Positions 8,225 to 16,760 of a stretch of DNA of 64,000 nucleotides are shown in pieces; the first letter of the stretch is position 1, and every line of letters begins with the position of its first letter. Made by a program: the position numbers and the translations under genes. The notes under the pieces were generated by a model. That model had not been told where the DNA came from, made no database searches, and was given only the letters and a program-made list of their open reading frames with translations. The stretch is taken from contig NZ_MDDR01000066.1 of NCBI RefSeq assembly GCF_001870435.1, positions 159,724 to 223,723 on the forward strand, written 5' to 3'. Origin of the DNA: Pseudomonas costantinii. Its GTDB lineage: Bacteria; Pseudomonadota; Gammaproteobacteria; Pseudomonadales; Pseudomonadaceae.

Positions 8225-9328
8225 TTACAAGAGCAAATCGATACGACCGGCGAACACGTGCAGGCCGTTGACGATATCGACGGGAATCGAAGCGTTGAGC
8301 CGGTTCGCGTCTTGGAGCGAACGCTCAACCACCAGCCCGTCCGCATTAGCATCGACGTTTTCGACGATCTCCAGTTCTTCCAGCTTTTTTAGTACATCCA
8401 GCAACTCGCCACGGACAGCCGGGGGCGTTTTGCTGGAGAGTTTGGAGCGCGGAAAACGCAAGCGGATGCGGTCGCGGCAAGCTGTACGCACGTAGTACAA
8501 GGTGCGAATGCTGGTCAGATCCAACAGCGACACATCAGTCGCACCCGCCGCTGACTTGATATAGGTCGTTACCGCCCGGACGATCTGGATGACGTCACCC
8601 GCACCGACTTCCAGTGGGGTTACACCGTTAGCCAGGGCCGTTTCCTGCTCGACACGACCGAGCCGCTTAGCCATAGGCGGCACTTTGATCCCAGTCAGAA
8701 TCAACGTATTCAGTGGCCGCGCCGGGTCTTCCTCAGAGGCGATCACCGCAGCGTAGGCCGCTGCGACCTGACGGGCAGTCGATGGAGTACCAGGCAACGA
8801 CGCCAGACTGATTGCGCCGTTGTTCAAGGACGCAGCCAGGGTAGTAGCAGCGGACAGACTGGCGGTATTGGCTGCCACTCCGATGATGCCTTGCTGCTCC
8901 ATCGAGTTGGTCCAGGTCTCAATATGCGTACGCAACGCAGTAAGGGCTGTCTGGCTGTACCAGGCAGGAACCAGAATCGTGAAGCCACCCATGGCCGTGG
9001 CGTCCAGCGCCGCCTTGATATCGGGCTCAGCATCGCCCTCAACAGCCACGCCCACCGCAGAGATAGAAGCGTACCGGTAGGCGCCGATAAAGGCGGCGGC
9101 CATTTCTTCGGCCACGGTGCCACCGAACAAATCTCCGGCCTCCGGCGAACTGTAGAACGGTGTTGGGATATTGGCCTCAACCGTCGCGCCCTCGCCAAGC
9201 GGAACGATCAGGCACACGTTTTGTTTGTTGGTCGGCAGGTTCCGTACAGCCAGGCGAAGGTTGAACTCCATGTAAACGCCAGGCTTACGAATGGACGCCG
9301 GGATCGTGTCGAATTCAATCATGCTCAT
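8225..9328 (-). CDS. Contractile tail sheath protein (Mu gpL family)
   Basis: A 367-residue protein starting MSMIEFDTIPASIRKPGVYM, the usual N-terminus of Mu-like sheath proteins. The ending includes VENVDANADGLVVERS, typical of the sheath core that wraps the tube. It is clearly shorter than the Mu sheath (about 495 residues), suggesting loss of a surface domain. It shows that the phage is a myovirus. The start overlaps the upstream small gene by ATGA. Confidence 0.9.
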   Translation of the reverse strand: MSMIEFDTIPASIRKPGVYMEFNLRLAVRNLPTNKQNVCLIVPLGEGATVEANIPTPFYSSPEAGDLFGGTVAEEMAAAFIGAYRYASISAVGVAVEGDAEPDIKAALDATAMGGFTILVPAWYSQTALTALRTHIETWTNSMEQQGIIGVAANTASLSAATTLAASLNNGAISLASLPGTPSTARQVAAAYAAVIASEEDPARPLNTLILTGIKVPPMAKRLGRVEQETALANGVTPLEVGAGDVIQIVRAVTTYIKSAAGATDVSLLDLTSIRTLYYVRTACRDRIRLRFPRSKLSSKTPPAVRGELLDVLKKLEELEIVENVDANADGLVVERSLQDANRLNASIPVDIVNGLHVFAGRIDLLL

Positions 9329-9519
9329 TCAGCGGACTCCTTTGCGACTTGTTTGGCACTGCCGCGCGATTGCTTCGCGGGCACCAGAAGTTCTTCCGCA
9401 GCCAGACGGCGTCGGTAGTAAGAGGTATCCGGCACGTCGACTGCCTCTTCCCCCTCGATGTATTGGAATGGATCTTCTTCCATAGGCACCCGATGACCAG
9501 GTGCAGCGATTACGTGCAT
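9325..9519 (-). CDS. Small DUF2635 protein upstream of sheath
   Basis: A 64-residue protein starting MHVIAAPGHRVPMEEDP. Small DUF2635 proteins starting with a similar 'PA.G..VP.P' motif lie between the Mu gp37 and sheath genes in many Mu-like phages (Mu gp38 position). The start at 9519 overlaps the gp37 stop as TAATG. The role is unknown. Confidence 0.8.
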   Translation of the reverse strand: MHVIAAPGHRVPMEEDPFQYIEGEEAVDVPDTSYYRRRLAAEELLVPAKQSRGSAKQVAKESAE

Positions 9520-10085
9520 TACACGTCCCTCAATTCGATATGGTCTGTTACCACCGGCTCGGGGTTGCCCGATGGCGTGTGGTACTCCAGGGACATGCCC
9601 AGGAAGTCCGGCAGATCCTCTTTCGGCTTCTCCCAATCCAGCTCGATCACGAACGACTGGCCCAGGACTGAAAGGTGGTCATTGGCAAACTTTCCGTTGA
9701 CCAGGTTGGAAAGCTCCGTTGGCTTGATCGCAGCACGGCCCTCCCAGGGCTGCCAATCAACCAGCTTGTGCATGCAGGCTTGCCATAGGTCATAGCTGCC
9801 AATGTCATTGGGGCCACTACCGCGCCGGGTTTCCCGCTCACCTCGGGGGTGGCGGGTGGCGATAATCAGGCGGAAGGTGATTGGCACCGTGTAACGATCC
9901 TGGCTACGCCGTTGAAACGTCGCCTTTGGGACCATGAGCAAAACGGCAGGGCAACGCTTGAGTAAATCGGATAACAGGTCTGGGTCGCTCAGTTCACCGC
10001 CGTAGCTCTGAACCTTGAGGCTCCGCAGTTTGGCGGCCAGCTCGTTCAAGCGGGTCTCGATCAAGTCCTCCAGTTCGCCCAGCAT
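9519..10085 (-). CDS. Mu gp37-like protein (DUF1834), head-tail region
   Basis: A 188-residue protein starting MLGELEDLIETRLNELAAKL, as in DUF1834 proteins of Mu-like phages. The family lies between head completion and sheath genes and is probably a tail terminator or connector. The ATG at 10085 overlaps the stop of gp36 (ATGA), which decides against a 74-codon longer frame. The end HIELRDV overlaps the next start (TAATG). Confidence 0.82.
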   Translation of the reverse strand: MLGELEDLIETRLNELAAKLRSLKVQSYGGELSDPDLLSDLLKRCPAVLLMVPKATFQRRSQDRYTVPITFRLIIATRHPRGERETRRGSGPNDIGSYDLWQACMHKLVDWQPWEGRAAIKPTELSNLVNGKFANDHLSVLGQSFVIELDWEKPKEDLPDFLGMSLEYHTPSGNPEPVVTDHIELRDV

Positions 10086-10576
10086 CACAACGCCCTCAGC
10101 GTGCGGCGATCCATCAGCCGGGGCTGGCTGATGATCTGCATACCAGATCGGCCAGCCTCGGCCGCACCACGCTCTTTGTCCTCCTGGGCCAGGGTTTCCA
10201 GGCGCTTCAAGACATCCTTGTAAAGCACCCGCACGGTCGACTCTTCCCGCCCTGCGTCGTCGTACAGGTGATACCGAGCGATCTCCGCAAGGTCTGCCGT
10301 CACCCACTCCGGGGCGTCCTCCCCGGCCGGGCGGAAGCGCAGGTAAAACGAAACCTCACTGCGCGCCCGTGTCACTGCGTCGGCGATCCGTGCCAACGCC
10401 ATGACCGCTATTGCCACATCGTCGGCATCCCAACCGTCCAAGGGTTCGCCCGCTGCCGCTGCTGTCAGCAACTCCGGCTCAATTACCCGTTTGTTGTCAG
10501 GCACTGAAACTTGGGTGATGTCCCTGGCACCGAAGCGGATCAAGAGCTGGCTAGCGGACGGCAGTGAGAGGTTCAT
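10085..10576 (-). CDS. Mu gp36-like protein (DUF1320), head completion/connector
   Basis: A 163-residue protein starting MNLSLPSASQLLIRFGARDI. It contains DDVAIAVMALARIADAVTRA and a conserved YHLYDDAG motif that is hallmark of DUF1320 (Mu gp36). Its location after the capsid genes and its fold class suggest a connector (gp6/gp16-like) that joins portal and tail. It overlaps the gp35-like gene by 4 bases. Confidence 0.83.
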   Translation of the reverse strand: MNLSLPSASQLLIRFGARDITQVSVPDNKRVIEPELLTAAAAGEPLDGWDADDVAIAVMALARIADAVTRARSEVSFYLRFRPAGEDAPEWVTADLAEIARYHLYDDAGREESTVRVLYKDVLKRLETLAQEDKERGAAEAGRSGMQIISQPRLMDRRTLRAL

Positions 10577-11106
10577 TTCGCAGAATCCTTTGCTTTCGGC
10601 GAGCGGGCCTTTTCAGGCTTTACTTCCACCGACAGAACCTTACCCACCGGCTCGGTAGCGTCTGCTTGGATTGGCTCTGCGGGCTGCACCACTGGAGCAG
10701 TCAAAGGCGCGGGACCGGTTAATGGATCAACGGCATGGTCACTGGCGCCGCCCAGCACGGGTTCCGTACCTCCAGTCTCAGGCGCTCCAGCCACATGGAC
10801 TGGCTCTGCGGCGACGGCCAGTGATGCAGCCACAGGCGTAATGACTGTTTCAGACGCTTGCGACTGGGTAGCTGGAGCGGCGTCGGGCGCTTGCGAAAGC
10901 GCAGCTTTCGAGATGTCTGCATTGGGCTCGTCCTGTACCTGGTCGAATTCATCCTCCTCATAGGCAAGGATCAATTGAGGCTCTTTGATCAGGGCTTTCA
11001 GTTGTTCTTCCGTGAAGAAGTCGTCCGCGTACTTGGTCGGCTGGCTTGGGTGCGCGATACCACAACGGCGGAAACCGTTGTGCTTTGCCTTAATAATGAT
11101 GGTCAT
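10573..11106 (-). CDS. Mu gp35-like protein with long Ala/Pro-rich linker
   Basis: A 177-residue protein. The first ~55 residues form a compact domain (GFRRCGIAHPSQPTKYADDF... then FTEEQLKALIKEPQLIL) like the HI1506/gp35 family found between the Mu capsid gene and gp36. Residues ~65-165 are low complexity, rich in Ala, Pro, Glu and Thr, and end in a basic KARSPKAKDSAK tail. The function is unknown; it could decorate the capsid or help scaffold it. Confidence 0.72.
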   Translation of the reverse strand: MTIIIKAKHNGFRRCGIAHPSQPTKYADDFFTEEQLKALIKEPQLILAYEEDEFDQVQDEPNADISKAALSQAPDAAPATQSQASETVITPVAASLAVAAEPVHVAGAPETGGTEPVLGGASDHAVDPLTGPAPLTAPVVQPAEPIQADATEPVGKVLSVEVKPEKARSPKAKDSAK

Positions 11107-11115
11107 ACCGCCCCC

Positions 11116-12009
11116 TTAGCCCAGCCAGCTCGGCGCCAGTACCTCGGCGGTGCCTGCCCACTCGTTGCCGTTGTCGGCGTCTTTAACCAGGATCTTGCGG
11201 GCCACACCTTCCAGCTGGGACGGAACGACCAACAGGCCTGGATTAACACCGAGAGGACGGCCGCCGTCAGCGCGGAAGTTCTTCATTGCGGCACGAGCTG
11301 CGCCGTAGCTTTCTGCGGTAAGCGGAGCTTTCGAGCAATAAGCGAACTGCCAGAAGCCAAACCCGACGTTGGCGCGGGCGTCGACGCCATAGCGGTACTC
11401 GTCACGCATGAAGACCTGTTCGTCGTCCATGCTGGTCATCGCTTTCAGTGCGTAGTCACGACGCTTCTGAAAGATCAAAGGCTTGATTGCGCGGCTGACA
11501 TCGAGCAGATACCAGGCAGGGCCTTCACCATCCTGATAGTTGCTGACAGAGACCGCCGTACCGGTTCCATCGGTATTTGGATAGACAGGGTGGTCCACGT
11601 CGAAGAAGTTCTGGCCGTCGTAACAGAGCGTGGATAGCCCCGCTTTCAGCAGACCAAACACCAGTTCATCAGGGTGCGCGGTAGATGCTCGCCCCATCTC
11701 CTGGAACAGCGGCTTATACACGCCGATCTCATCGTCTTCGATGGAGTCACGCGGAACACCGACAGAAGACTCAAACTTTTTGTTGGCGATGGAGTAGCTG
11801 TGCGCCGCCATGTTCTTGAGGACACGCTCGCCGATCCACTCACGGAAGGTCGGGAACTGGCCCAGCCAACCATAGGTATTACTGGCCGAGGACGACGGCA
11901 CCAGAGTGGCGATGCGCTGCCAGTCGGTAGGGGTTGCGGCCTGGGCATTTTGAAACTCTGCCTTGAACGCGGTGAACAGCGCCTGCAAGGCGGCGGTAGT
12001 GATAATCAT
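11116..12009 (-). CDS. Major capsid protein (Mu gpT, HK97-like)
   Basis: A 297-residue protein starting MIITTAALQALFTAFKAEF, the characteristic N-terminus of Mu gpT-type major head proteins, with WYLLDVSRAIKPLIFQKR in the middle. It forms the icosahedral shell. It lies directly downstream of the protease/scaffold gene and begins 25 bases after that gene ends. Confidence 0.93.
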   Translation of the reverse strand: MIITTAALQALFTAFKAEFQNAQAATPTDWQRIATLVPSSSASNTYGWLGQFPTFREWIGERVLKNMAAHSYSIANKKFESSVGVPRDSIEDDEIGVYKPLFQEMGRASTAHPDELVFGLLKAGLSTLCYDGQNFFDVDHPVYPNTDGTGTAVSVSNYQDGEGPAWYLLDVSRAIKPLIFQKRRDYALKAMTSMDDEQVFMRDEYRYGVDARANVGFGFWQFAYCSKAPLTAESYGAARAAMKNFRADGGRPLGVNPGLLVVPSQLEGVARKILVKDADNGNEWAGTAEVLAPSWLG

Positions 12010-12034
12010 GAAACGCTTCCTATATAGAGGGGAG

Positions 12035-13003
12035 TTACGCCTTGCCCTTGATGAATTCCGATTCGCTCATGCCCAGCAGCGAAGCGACCTTTTGCTCTTC
12101 GGTGTTGAGCGCGGTTTCGGTGTTATCGGGCTTACGTTTGCCCAGGTCCGTCGGATCGCCCACCGATGGCGCCGCCGCTACAAAGTCTTTCAGGCGCTGC
12201 AAACCCTCAGCGTCCTGGCAGCTAGCGCGGTGGTACTCCAAGGTCGCAGGAACGATCTTCCCGGTCTGGGTGGCTGCGGTGAGAACGGCGTCCACTTCCT
12301 TGTCGTGGTCAGCTTTCTGGAGCTTGACCAGTGCTTGCTCTGCGTTGGTCGCTCGACCGCTCAAGGCGTCGTAGTCCGCACGCGGAACGAACAGGGCCAA
12401 ATTCGGCTGTTCGGAGTTGGCCGCTTGGGCGGTCTTGAGTTTGTTGATAGCCGCAATGGCCTCTTCTTCGGTGGCGGTCTCGGGCAGGCCGAGCAATGCC
12501 AAAAGCGCTGGTGAAAGTTTCACTGGCGTAGTCTCCGGGTCTTCTTGGTTGAGTGCTGTCAGGAGGAAATTCGGCTTATTGGTCAGGCCCGCGCTGACTA
12601 GGCGCGCAATGCGCATGGTCACGGAGTCGTAGTCGAATACGGGGGAGAGAAAGCGGTACTCGCGGTTGATGACCTGGAGCGAGGCACGAGGCGTCCAGTC
12701 GACCTGGCCCCACAAGGCACCGTCGCGGATTTCCAATTGCTTGATCCAGCCACCGGCCGGGGCGTCTTCGCCTTTCGTTGCGCGGTGCTGAGTGGAGTGC
12801 TCCCAGTCAATCGGTAGATCAATGGCCCGATCAGTGAAACTGGAAAGCACCAGGGCCTGGCCCTGTTCATCGAACAGCCACTGACGGCCGTCGCGACCGG
12901 AAACAGTCGGGCCTGCCGGAATCAGCTCGACCCACTCCGGCGCCTTGCCGTCAGAGACGGTTGCGGAGAGGTCGGTATTGAGTGCGAGAAGTGTCTTTTT
13001 CAT
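12035..13003 (-). CDS. Head maturation protease with C-terminal scaffold (Mu gpI)
   Basis: A 322-residue protein starting at MKKTLLALNTDLSATVSD. The motif APEWVELIPAGPTVSGRDG and a WEHSTQ segment (probable catalytic His and Ser) are typical of Mu protease I. The second half is rich in Gln/Ala/Glu and should act as the scaffold (the gpZ-like part). I prefer the ATG at 13003 because family members start close to the APEW motif. The frame is open to an ATG at 13102, which would add 33 residues, but neither start has a good ribosome-binding site. Confidence 0.86.
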   Translation of the reverse strand: MKKTLLALNTDLSATVSDGKAPEWVELIPAGPTVSGRDGRQWLFDEQGQALVLSSFTDRAIDLPIDWEHSTQHRATKGEDAPAGGWIKQLEIRDGALWGQVDWTPRASLQVINREYRFLSPVFDYDSVTMRIARLVSAGLTNKPNFLLTALNQEDPETTPVKLSPALLALLGLPETATEEEAIAAINKLKTAQAANSEQPNLALFVPRADYDALSGRATNAEQALVKLQKADHDKEVDAVLTAATQTGKIVPATLEYHRASCQDAEGLQRLKDFVAAAPSVGDPTDLGKRKPDNTETALNTEEQKVASLLGMSESEFIKGKA

Positions 13004-13259
13004 GCCGCCAGTTTGGGCGGCCAGGATCAAGCGGAGAGTTTCAGGACGGCTTAAGGTTTTAGCCGTTGAAGAAAGGGTGATCGGTGTATCGGGGGAGCCC
13101 ATTCTATACGTATAGAATGAATTACTGCGCAGCCCCCATGCAGTTTTAGCCCTACGGCCAAATCTAACGCATCTCTAACGGTAGTTCGTCAGACTGCCCG
13201 CCATGGTTGTACCTGCAAGCCCCCTAAAACGCCGTCAGCGGGCTTTCTCTGAACTCGAC
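13004..13259. other. Late-operon gap between gpG and protease genes
   Basis: 256 bases without a convincing gene, unusual in this tightly packed late region. It contains the 18-bp palindrome at 13101-13118 and, beside gpG, the repeated G/C-rich bases common in this phage. No terminator with a T tract is apparent. A late promoter or regulator-binding site may lie here. Confidence 0.5.
13101..13118. promoter_or_regulatory. 18-bp perfect palindrome, candidate operator
   Basis: ATTCTATACGTATAGAAT reads identically on both strands, AT-rich in a GC-rich context. It lies 98 bases upstream of the preferred protease start and overlaps the alternative ATG at 13102. Perfect palindromes of this size usually bind dimeric regulators. 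The binding protein is unknown. Confidence 0.5.
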
Positions 13260-13814
13260 CTACAGAGGTTCCGAAAGGTAGTCGGAGATGATGGCGAGGA
13301 TCTCAGCATCATCCTCAGACGACAGCCCCAAATATGGACGGGCTGGCATCACCGTGGAGTGCGCCCCACGAGTAACCCACTGGGCAAAGTTGGACTTACT
13401 GCGCTTCACAAAGCGATTGCCCACCGTGCCGTTCTTGGCACTGAAATAAACCTGCTGTGATCGGGCTGCATGGTCGATCTTGCCGCCGAGCTGGTGAATG
13501 GCGCCATAAGGCCGATCCGTACCGAATTCTAATGTGTTGCCACTAACGTGGTGTCGGATGGTGTCCTGCAAGTCCCCGCCCTGACGTAGGATCTTGTTAT
13601 TACCTTTTCTTGCGATGGTTGACGCAGCCAGCGGCGCCCAGGGCGAGCCGTCGGGGGCGACCTGCTGACGAAAGCGATTGTCGGTCGACTGGTGCAGGTA
13701 CTCGGCGATGTCCAGCAGCGGGACGCTCAAGTCCTCCAGCCGGTCAGCCAACTCATTGAGGGCCGCACTTGCCCGGCCGTCGTCTAGTCCAACATTTAGC
13801 ATTGCACCCGCCAC
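13260..13814 (-). CDS. Virion morphogenesis protein (Mu gpG)
   Basis: A 184-residue protein containing FRQQVAPDGSPWAPLA, the hallmark of the virion morphogenesis family (gpS of P2, gpG of Mu), which acts in tail completion. The GTG at 13814 is the likely start because AGGAGG (13820-13825) lies five bases upstream. The ATG at 13802 is too far from this site. It is separated from gp30 by 103 bases, so it probably has independent translation. Confidence 0.86.
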   Translation of the reverse strand: MAGAMLNVGLDDGRASAALNELADRLEDLSVPLLDIAEYLHQSTDNRFRQQVAPDGSPWAPLAASTIARKGNNKILRQGGDLQDTIRHHVSGNTLEFGTDRPYGAIHQLGGKIDHAARSQQVYFSAKNGTVGNRFVKRSKSNFAQWVTRGAHSTVMPARPYLGLSSEDDAEILAIISDYLSEPL

Positions 13815-13917
13815 TCTCACCTCCTACTATCCAGTTACCCCATTGAGTGAGCAGTCCCCGCCAGGACCTCCAGGCCTACACTCAGGGTTTAATCGCGTGT
13901 GGCGGCGCGCGGTTTCA

Positions 13918-15204
13918 TCACTTCTTATCGATCTGTGGCCTGCGGTACAGCCGAACACCGATCCTCAGTTGTTCCAGGTAGTCAGGATCATTTGACTCCG
14001 GGGAGAACGTCGTTACCCCGTCCCATCCATCGTCACCCACTTCAAATACAGACAGCGCCGGTACTGGCTCACCGTCGATCTGGTAGCGCGAGATGTACCG
14101 GCGCCGGACCACAGCTTTGTTCCTGGAATAGAGCCATTCCAGCCTTACCCATACCTCGTCAGGGTCTTTGATCGCGTCGGCCAGGAGTAACAGTTCCCGT
14201 GCGTGCCCGCGCTTCCTGATCTTTAAAGCACCGGTTTTGGCATTAGTGAACAGCTCCCGGCCGATCACCACGGCATCTCCCGTCACGTCCTTGAACACGA
14301 CAGGCGCCGCCTCAGTTGCGCCGAACTCTGCTAGGAAACGGCCTGCATACTCGGAGTCAGTTAAGCCGGTGGGCAACAACCGATTCGCAGGCATCTCGCG
14401 GGCTGCTGGAAGTGCACCAGGTGCGCGTCGGTTGGGCAGACCCGCACCCTGCACGCTACTGGCCCGCGCCCCTGGATCGGGTAACGGATCGTAAGCTCGT
14501 AGCGGTGGCACTGCGGCATTGAGGCGCGATTGACCTGGCGCATAGTCAAAGCCCGGATCAATCCCTTTGGGCACACGAACAACACGCGGGCCATTGGGGC
14601 TGTTCACACCGATGGTCCGATCCTCGTACTCCACAACAGGTGATGGGCCGACCGTCAGCCCCATGCGGTCAACGTCGCGTTGGCTCGCCATGAACTTCTT
14701 GCACTTGCAGCCCCAACCATTCTGGGGCGAGTGGGTCGCCCACCAGGGATCATCCAACGGTAATGTTGTTCCATCCCAAAACAGATGCTCAGCTCTCGGG
14801 TGTGCGCTGTCGCCGTGCCGGTAGACTCCATATGGTCGACGCTTGCGTAACTCTGGGTCGGCCATCTGAGTTTCACGACCGGCGTTATAGGACTGACGCA
14901 GGTTGGTCTCATAGATCACACGGGAACGCCACCCACGGCCACCTTTGTATTGCCAGCCGTGCCTGCCGACGACCTGGTCAAAGTCTTTTCTGAACTGTTC
15001 CAGGGTCAAGCCTTGGCTGATCGCCTTCTCTACAGCGCCCCGCATGTCGCCCAGCAGATCACGCTTTGTGGCCCCAGCTACCACAAAGGCCCAGTCATGC
15101 TCGACGTTGTAGATGTCAGTCCAGGCCCGAGTCGGGATATCTGTCTTGCCCCGGAAATAGTCGATTTGTTCCTGGAACGGAAGGGAGCCATGAGAGACTG
15201 CCAT
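13918..15204 (-). CDS. Head morphogenesis protein (Mu gp30/F, SPP1 gp7-like)
   Basis: A 428-residue protein. It starts MAVSHGSLPFQEQIDYFRGK and carries YETNLRQSYNAGRETQMA and SPQNGWGCKC motifs, which define the Mu gpF / SPP1 gp7 minor head family. These proteins associate with the portal and are packaged inside the head. The start overlaps the portal stop as TAATG. Confidence 0.9.
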   Translation of the reverse strand: MAVSHGSLPFQEQIDYFRGKTDIPTRAWTDIYNVEHDWAFVVAGATKRDLLGDMRGAVEKAISQGLTLEQFRKDFDQVVGRHGWQYKGGRGWRSRVIYETNLRQSYNAGRETQMADPELRKRRPYGVYRHGDSAHPRAEHLFWDGTTLPLDDPWWATHSPQNGWGCKCKKFMASQRDVDRMGLTVGPSPVVEYEDRTIGVNSPNGPRVVRVPKGIDPGFDYAPGQSRLNAAVPPLRAYDPLPDPGARASSVQGAGLPNRRAPGALPAAREMPANRLLPTGLTDSEYAGRFLAEFGATEAAPVVFKDVTGDAVVIGRELFTNAKTGALKIRKRGHARELLLLADAIKDPDEVWVRLEWLYSRNKAVVRRRYISRYQIDGEPVPALSVFEVGDDGWDGVTTFSPESNDPDYLEQLRIGVRLYRRPQIDKK

Positions 15205-16760
15205 TACAGCCCCCTCAGAATATCGGCACGGCCAGCCAGGCTGGCGGCTGCCAGGCCATCCGCCATAGCATCGGCCATCTGGTTTGTAGTAATTTCAGGA
15301 TAGGTTTCGACCAGCCGATCCCGGAACTCCTCCAGGCTGCCGACCGAGTCCAGCAGCTCCTTGATCCGGTCGACCATGTCGTCCATGTAGGGACCGGTTA
15401 CAACCTCCAGAACATTAACCTGGCCATCTACAATGTCTGGCACTGCGGAAGGCTTTGGAGCCGCTTGCTCCCGGTTTGCAGCCCGCGCCAGTGGCAAGTC
15501 TGCACCAGGTGACGCCACGCCTAGCAGCTCGGCCCCCTCGGCAGGCTCAGGAATATTGAGCTTGTCACGGACAACCGATTGCTCGACCTTCAACCCCAGC
15601 GGCACCAGTTCCTTGAGTGCTTCGATCAGGATCTTGGTATTTTCCGGCTGCGGTACATCAATAATCAAACGTGGGTATGGTCGGCCAGGTGCAAAGTTCA
15701 GATCGCACCAGGGGCGTACAAAGTAGCGGTTCAGCGTATTGGATTCGGCCTTGGCGTCAGCTTGGAGCAGATCAAGACGCACCTCGTTGTGAATCGTAGC
15801 CTGTGCCTGACTGGAGCCATCGTCCGTAGACATGGTCTGACCAACCACCGCCTTGCTGATCTGCTTATCCCACCACTCGGCCAGGCCTTTGAAAAAGTCC
15901 CCAGCACCGGCCACATTCGCGGCCTGGGTGAAATCAATGCGCATGCTTTCTGGAATTACCGCCGCCGCATCACTGCCCAGGTTGGCTACCGCCGACATCA
16001 GGGTGGAGATATCTTCCTTGCTGGCTCCTGGTCCGTACCGACCTACGCGCATGGGCATGCCAAAGATGTCAGCGAAGCCCATCCAGTCTTTCCAGGTCCA
16101 CGCTTTGCACATGTAGCCCACGGCTGCCAGGCGCGCCAGACCACCCCGGATCGGCAAGCCCGAACGAATACGCGGCAGGTGGACGATGAACTTGCACGGC
16201 GCCAACGCGACGCCATTTACCGGATCTGCCTCATCGAGCAAGCGCAGTTCCCGGCCCGTGTCGCGGTCGAACTGAAAGAACCGCTGGTCACGCGGCTCAA
16301 ACCGTAGCGGGTTCCAGATCTTGCCGCTGCGGTCCCACATGATTTCCGAGACGGCATAGCCTTTGCCCATGGCATCGGTCAAGTCGGCCTGGAGTTCGCC
16401 AAACTCTGGGGATGCCACCAGCTCCTTTAGCTGATCGGCTCGGCGAATGTCTTCCGGATCATCGCTTGCAGCCTCCACCCGAATATCTAAACCAGAAATT
16501 GCGAGCTTGCGGGTGCCTAATACCGAGGCGTAATGCAGATCCCGCTCTTCCATTTCCTCGGCAAGAGTCAGGTAGCCATGAGCCGAACCGTCGGCGGCAG
16601 CTTGCAGAATGCTTGCAAGTCGCCCAGGTGTCAGGCCGTTAGCGACCGACTGGTGCCAAACCTGGCGCACGCTGGCGGTGCGAGCGGCTGCCAGCTCTTC
16701 GGTGAGCTTGTCGTACTGTATCGGACGACCGTACTGGTCGACGATTTTGGATTGCGCCAT
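15204..16760 (-). CDS. Portal protein (Mu gp29, DUF935)
   Basis: A 518-residue protein starting MAQSKIVDQYGRPIQ, the usual DUF935 opening. It contains ERDLHYASVLGTRKLAI and other family blocks. It forms the dodecameric portal through which DNA is packaged. The ATG at 16760 overlaps the terminase stop (TAATG), which selects it over an upstream in-frame ATG at 16787. Confidence 0.92.
   Translation of the reverse strand: MAQSKIVDQYGRPIQYDKLTEELAAARTASVRQVWHQSVANGLTPGRLASILQAAADGSAHGYLTLAEEMEERDLHYASVLGTRKLAISGLDIRVEAASDDPEDIRRADQLKELVASPEFGELQADLTDAMGKGYAVSEIMWDRSGKIWNPLRFEPRDQRFFQFDRDTGRELRLLDEADPVNGVALAPCKFIVHLPRIRSGLPIRGGLARLAAVGYMCKAWTWKDWMGFADIFGMPMRVGRYGPGASKEDISTLMSAVANLGSDAAAVIPESMRIDFTQAANVAGAGDFFKGLAEWWDKQISKAVVGQTMSTDDGSSQAQATIHNEVRLDLLQADAKAESNTLNRYFVRPWCDLNFAPGRPYPRLIIDVPQPENTKILIEALKELVPLGLKVEQSVVRDKLNIPEPAEGAELLGVASPGADLPLARAANREQAAPKPSAVPDIVDGQVNVLEVVTGPYMDDMVDRIKELLDSVGSLEEFRDRLVETYPEITTNQMADAMADGLAAASLAGRADILRGL

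Noticed and set aside
10858..11637. 259-codon plus-strand frame opposite the capsid genes
   Set aside because: It is antisense to the major capsid and gp35 genes with clear family matches.
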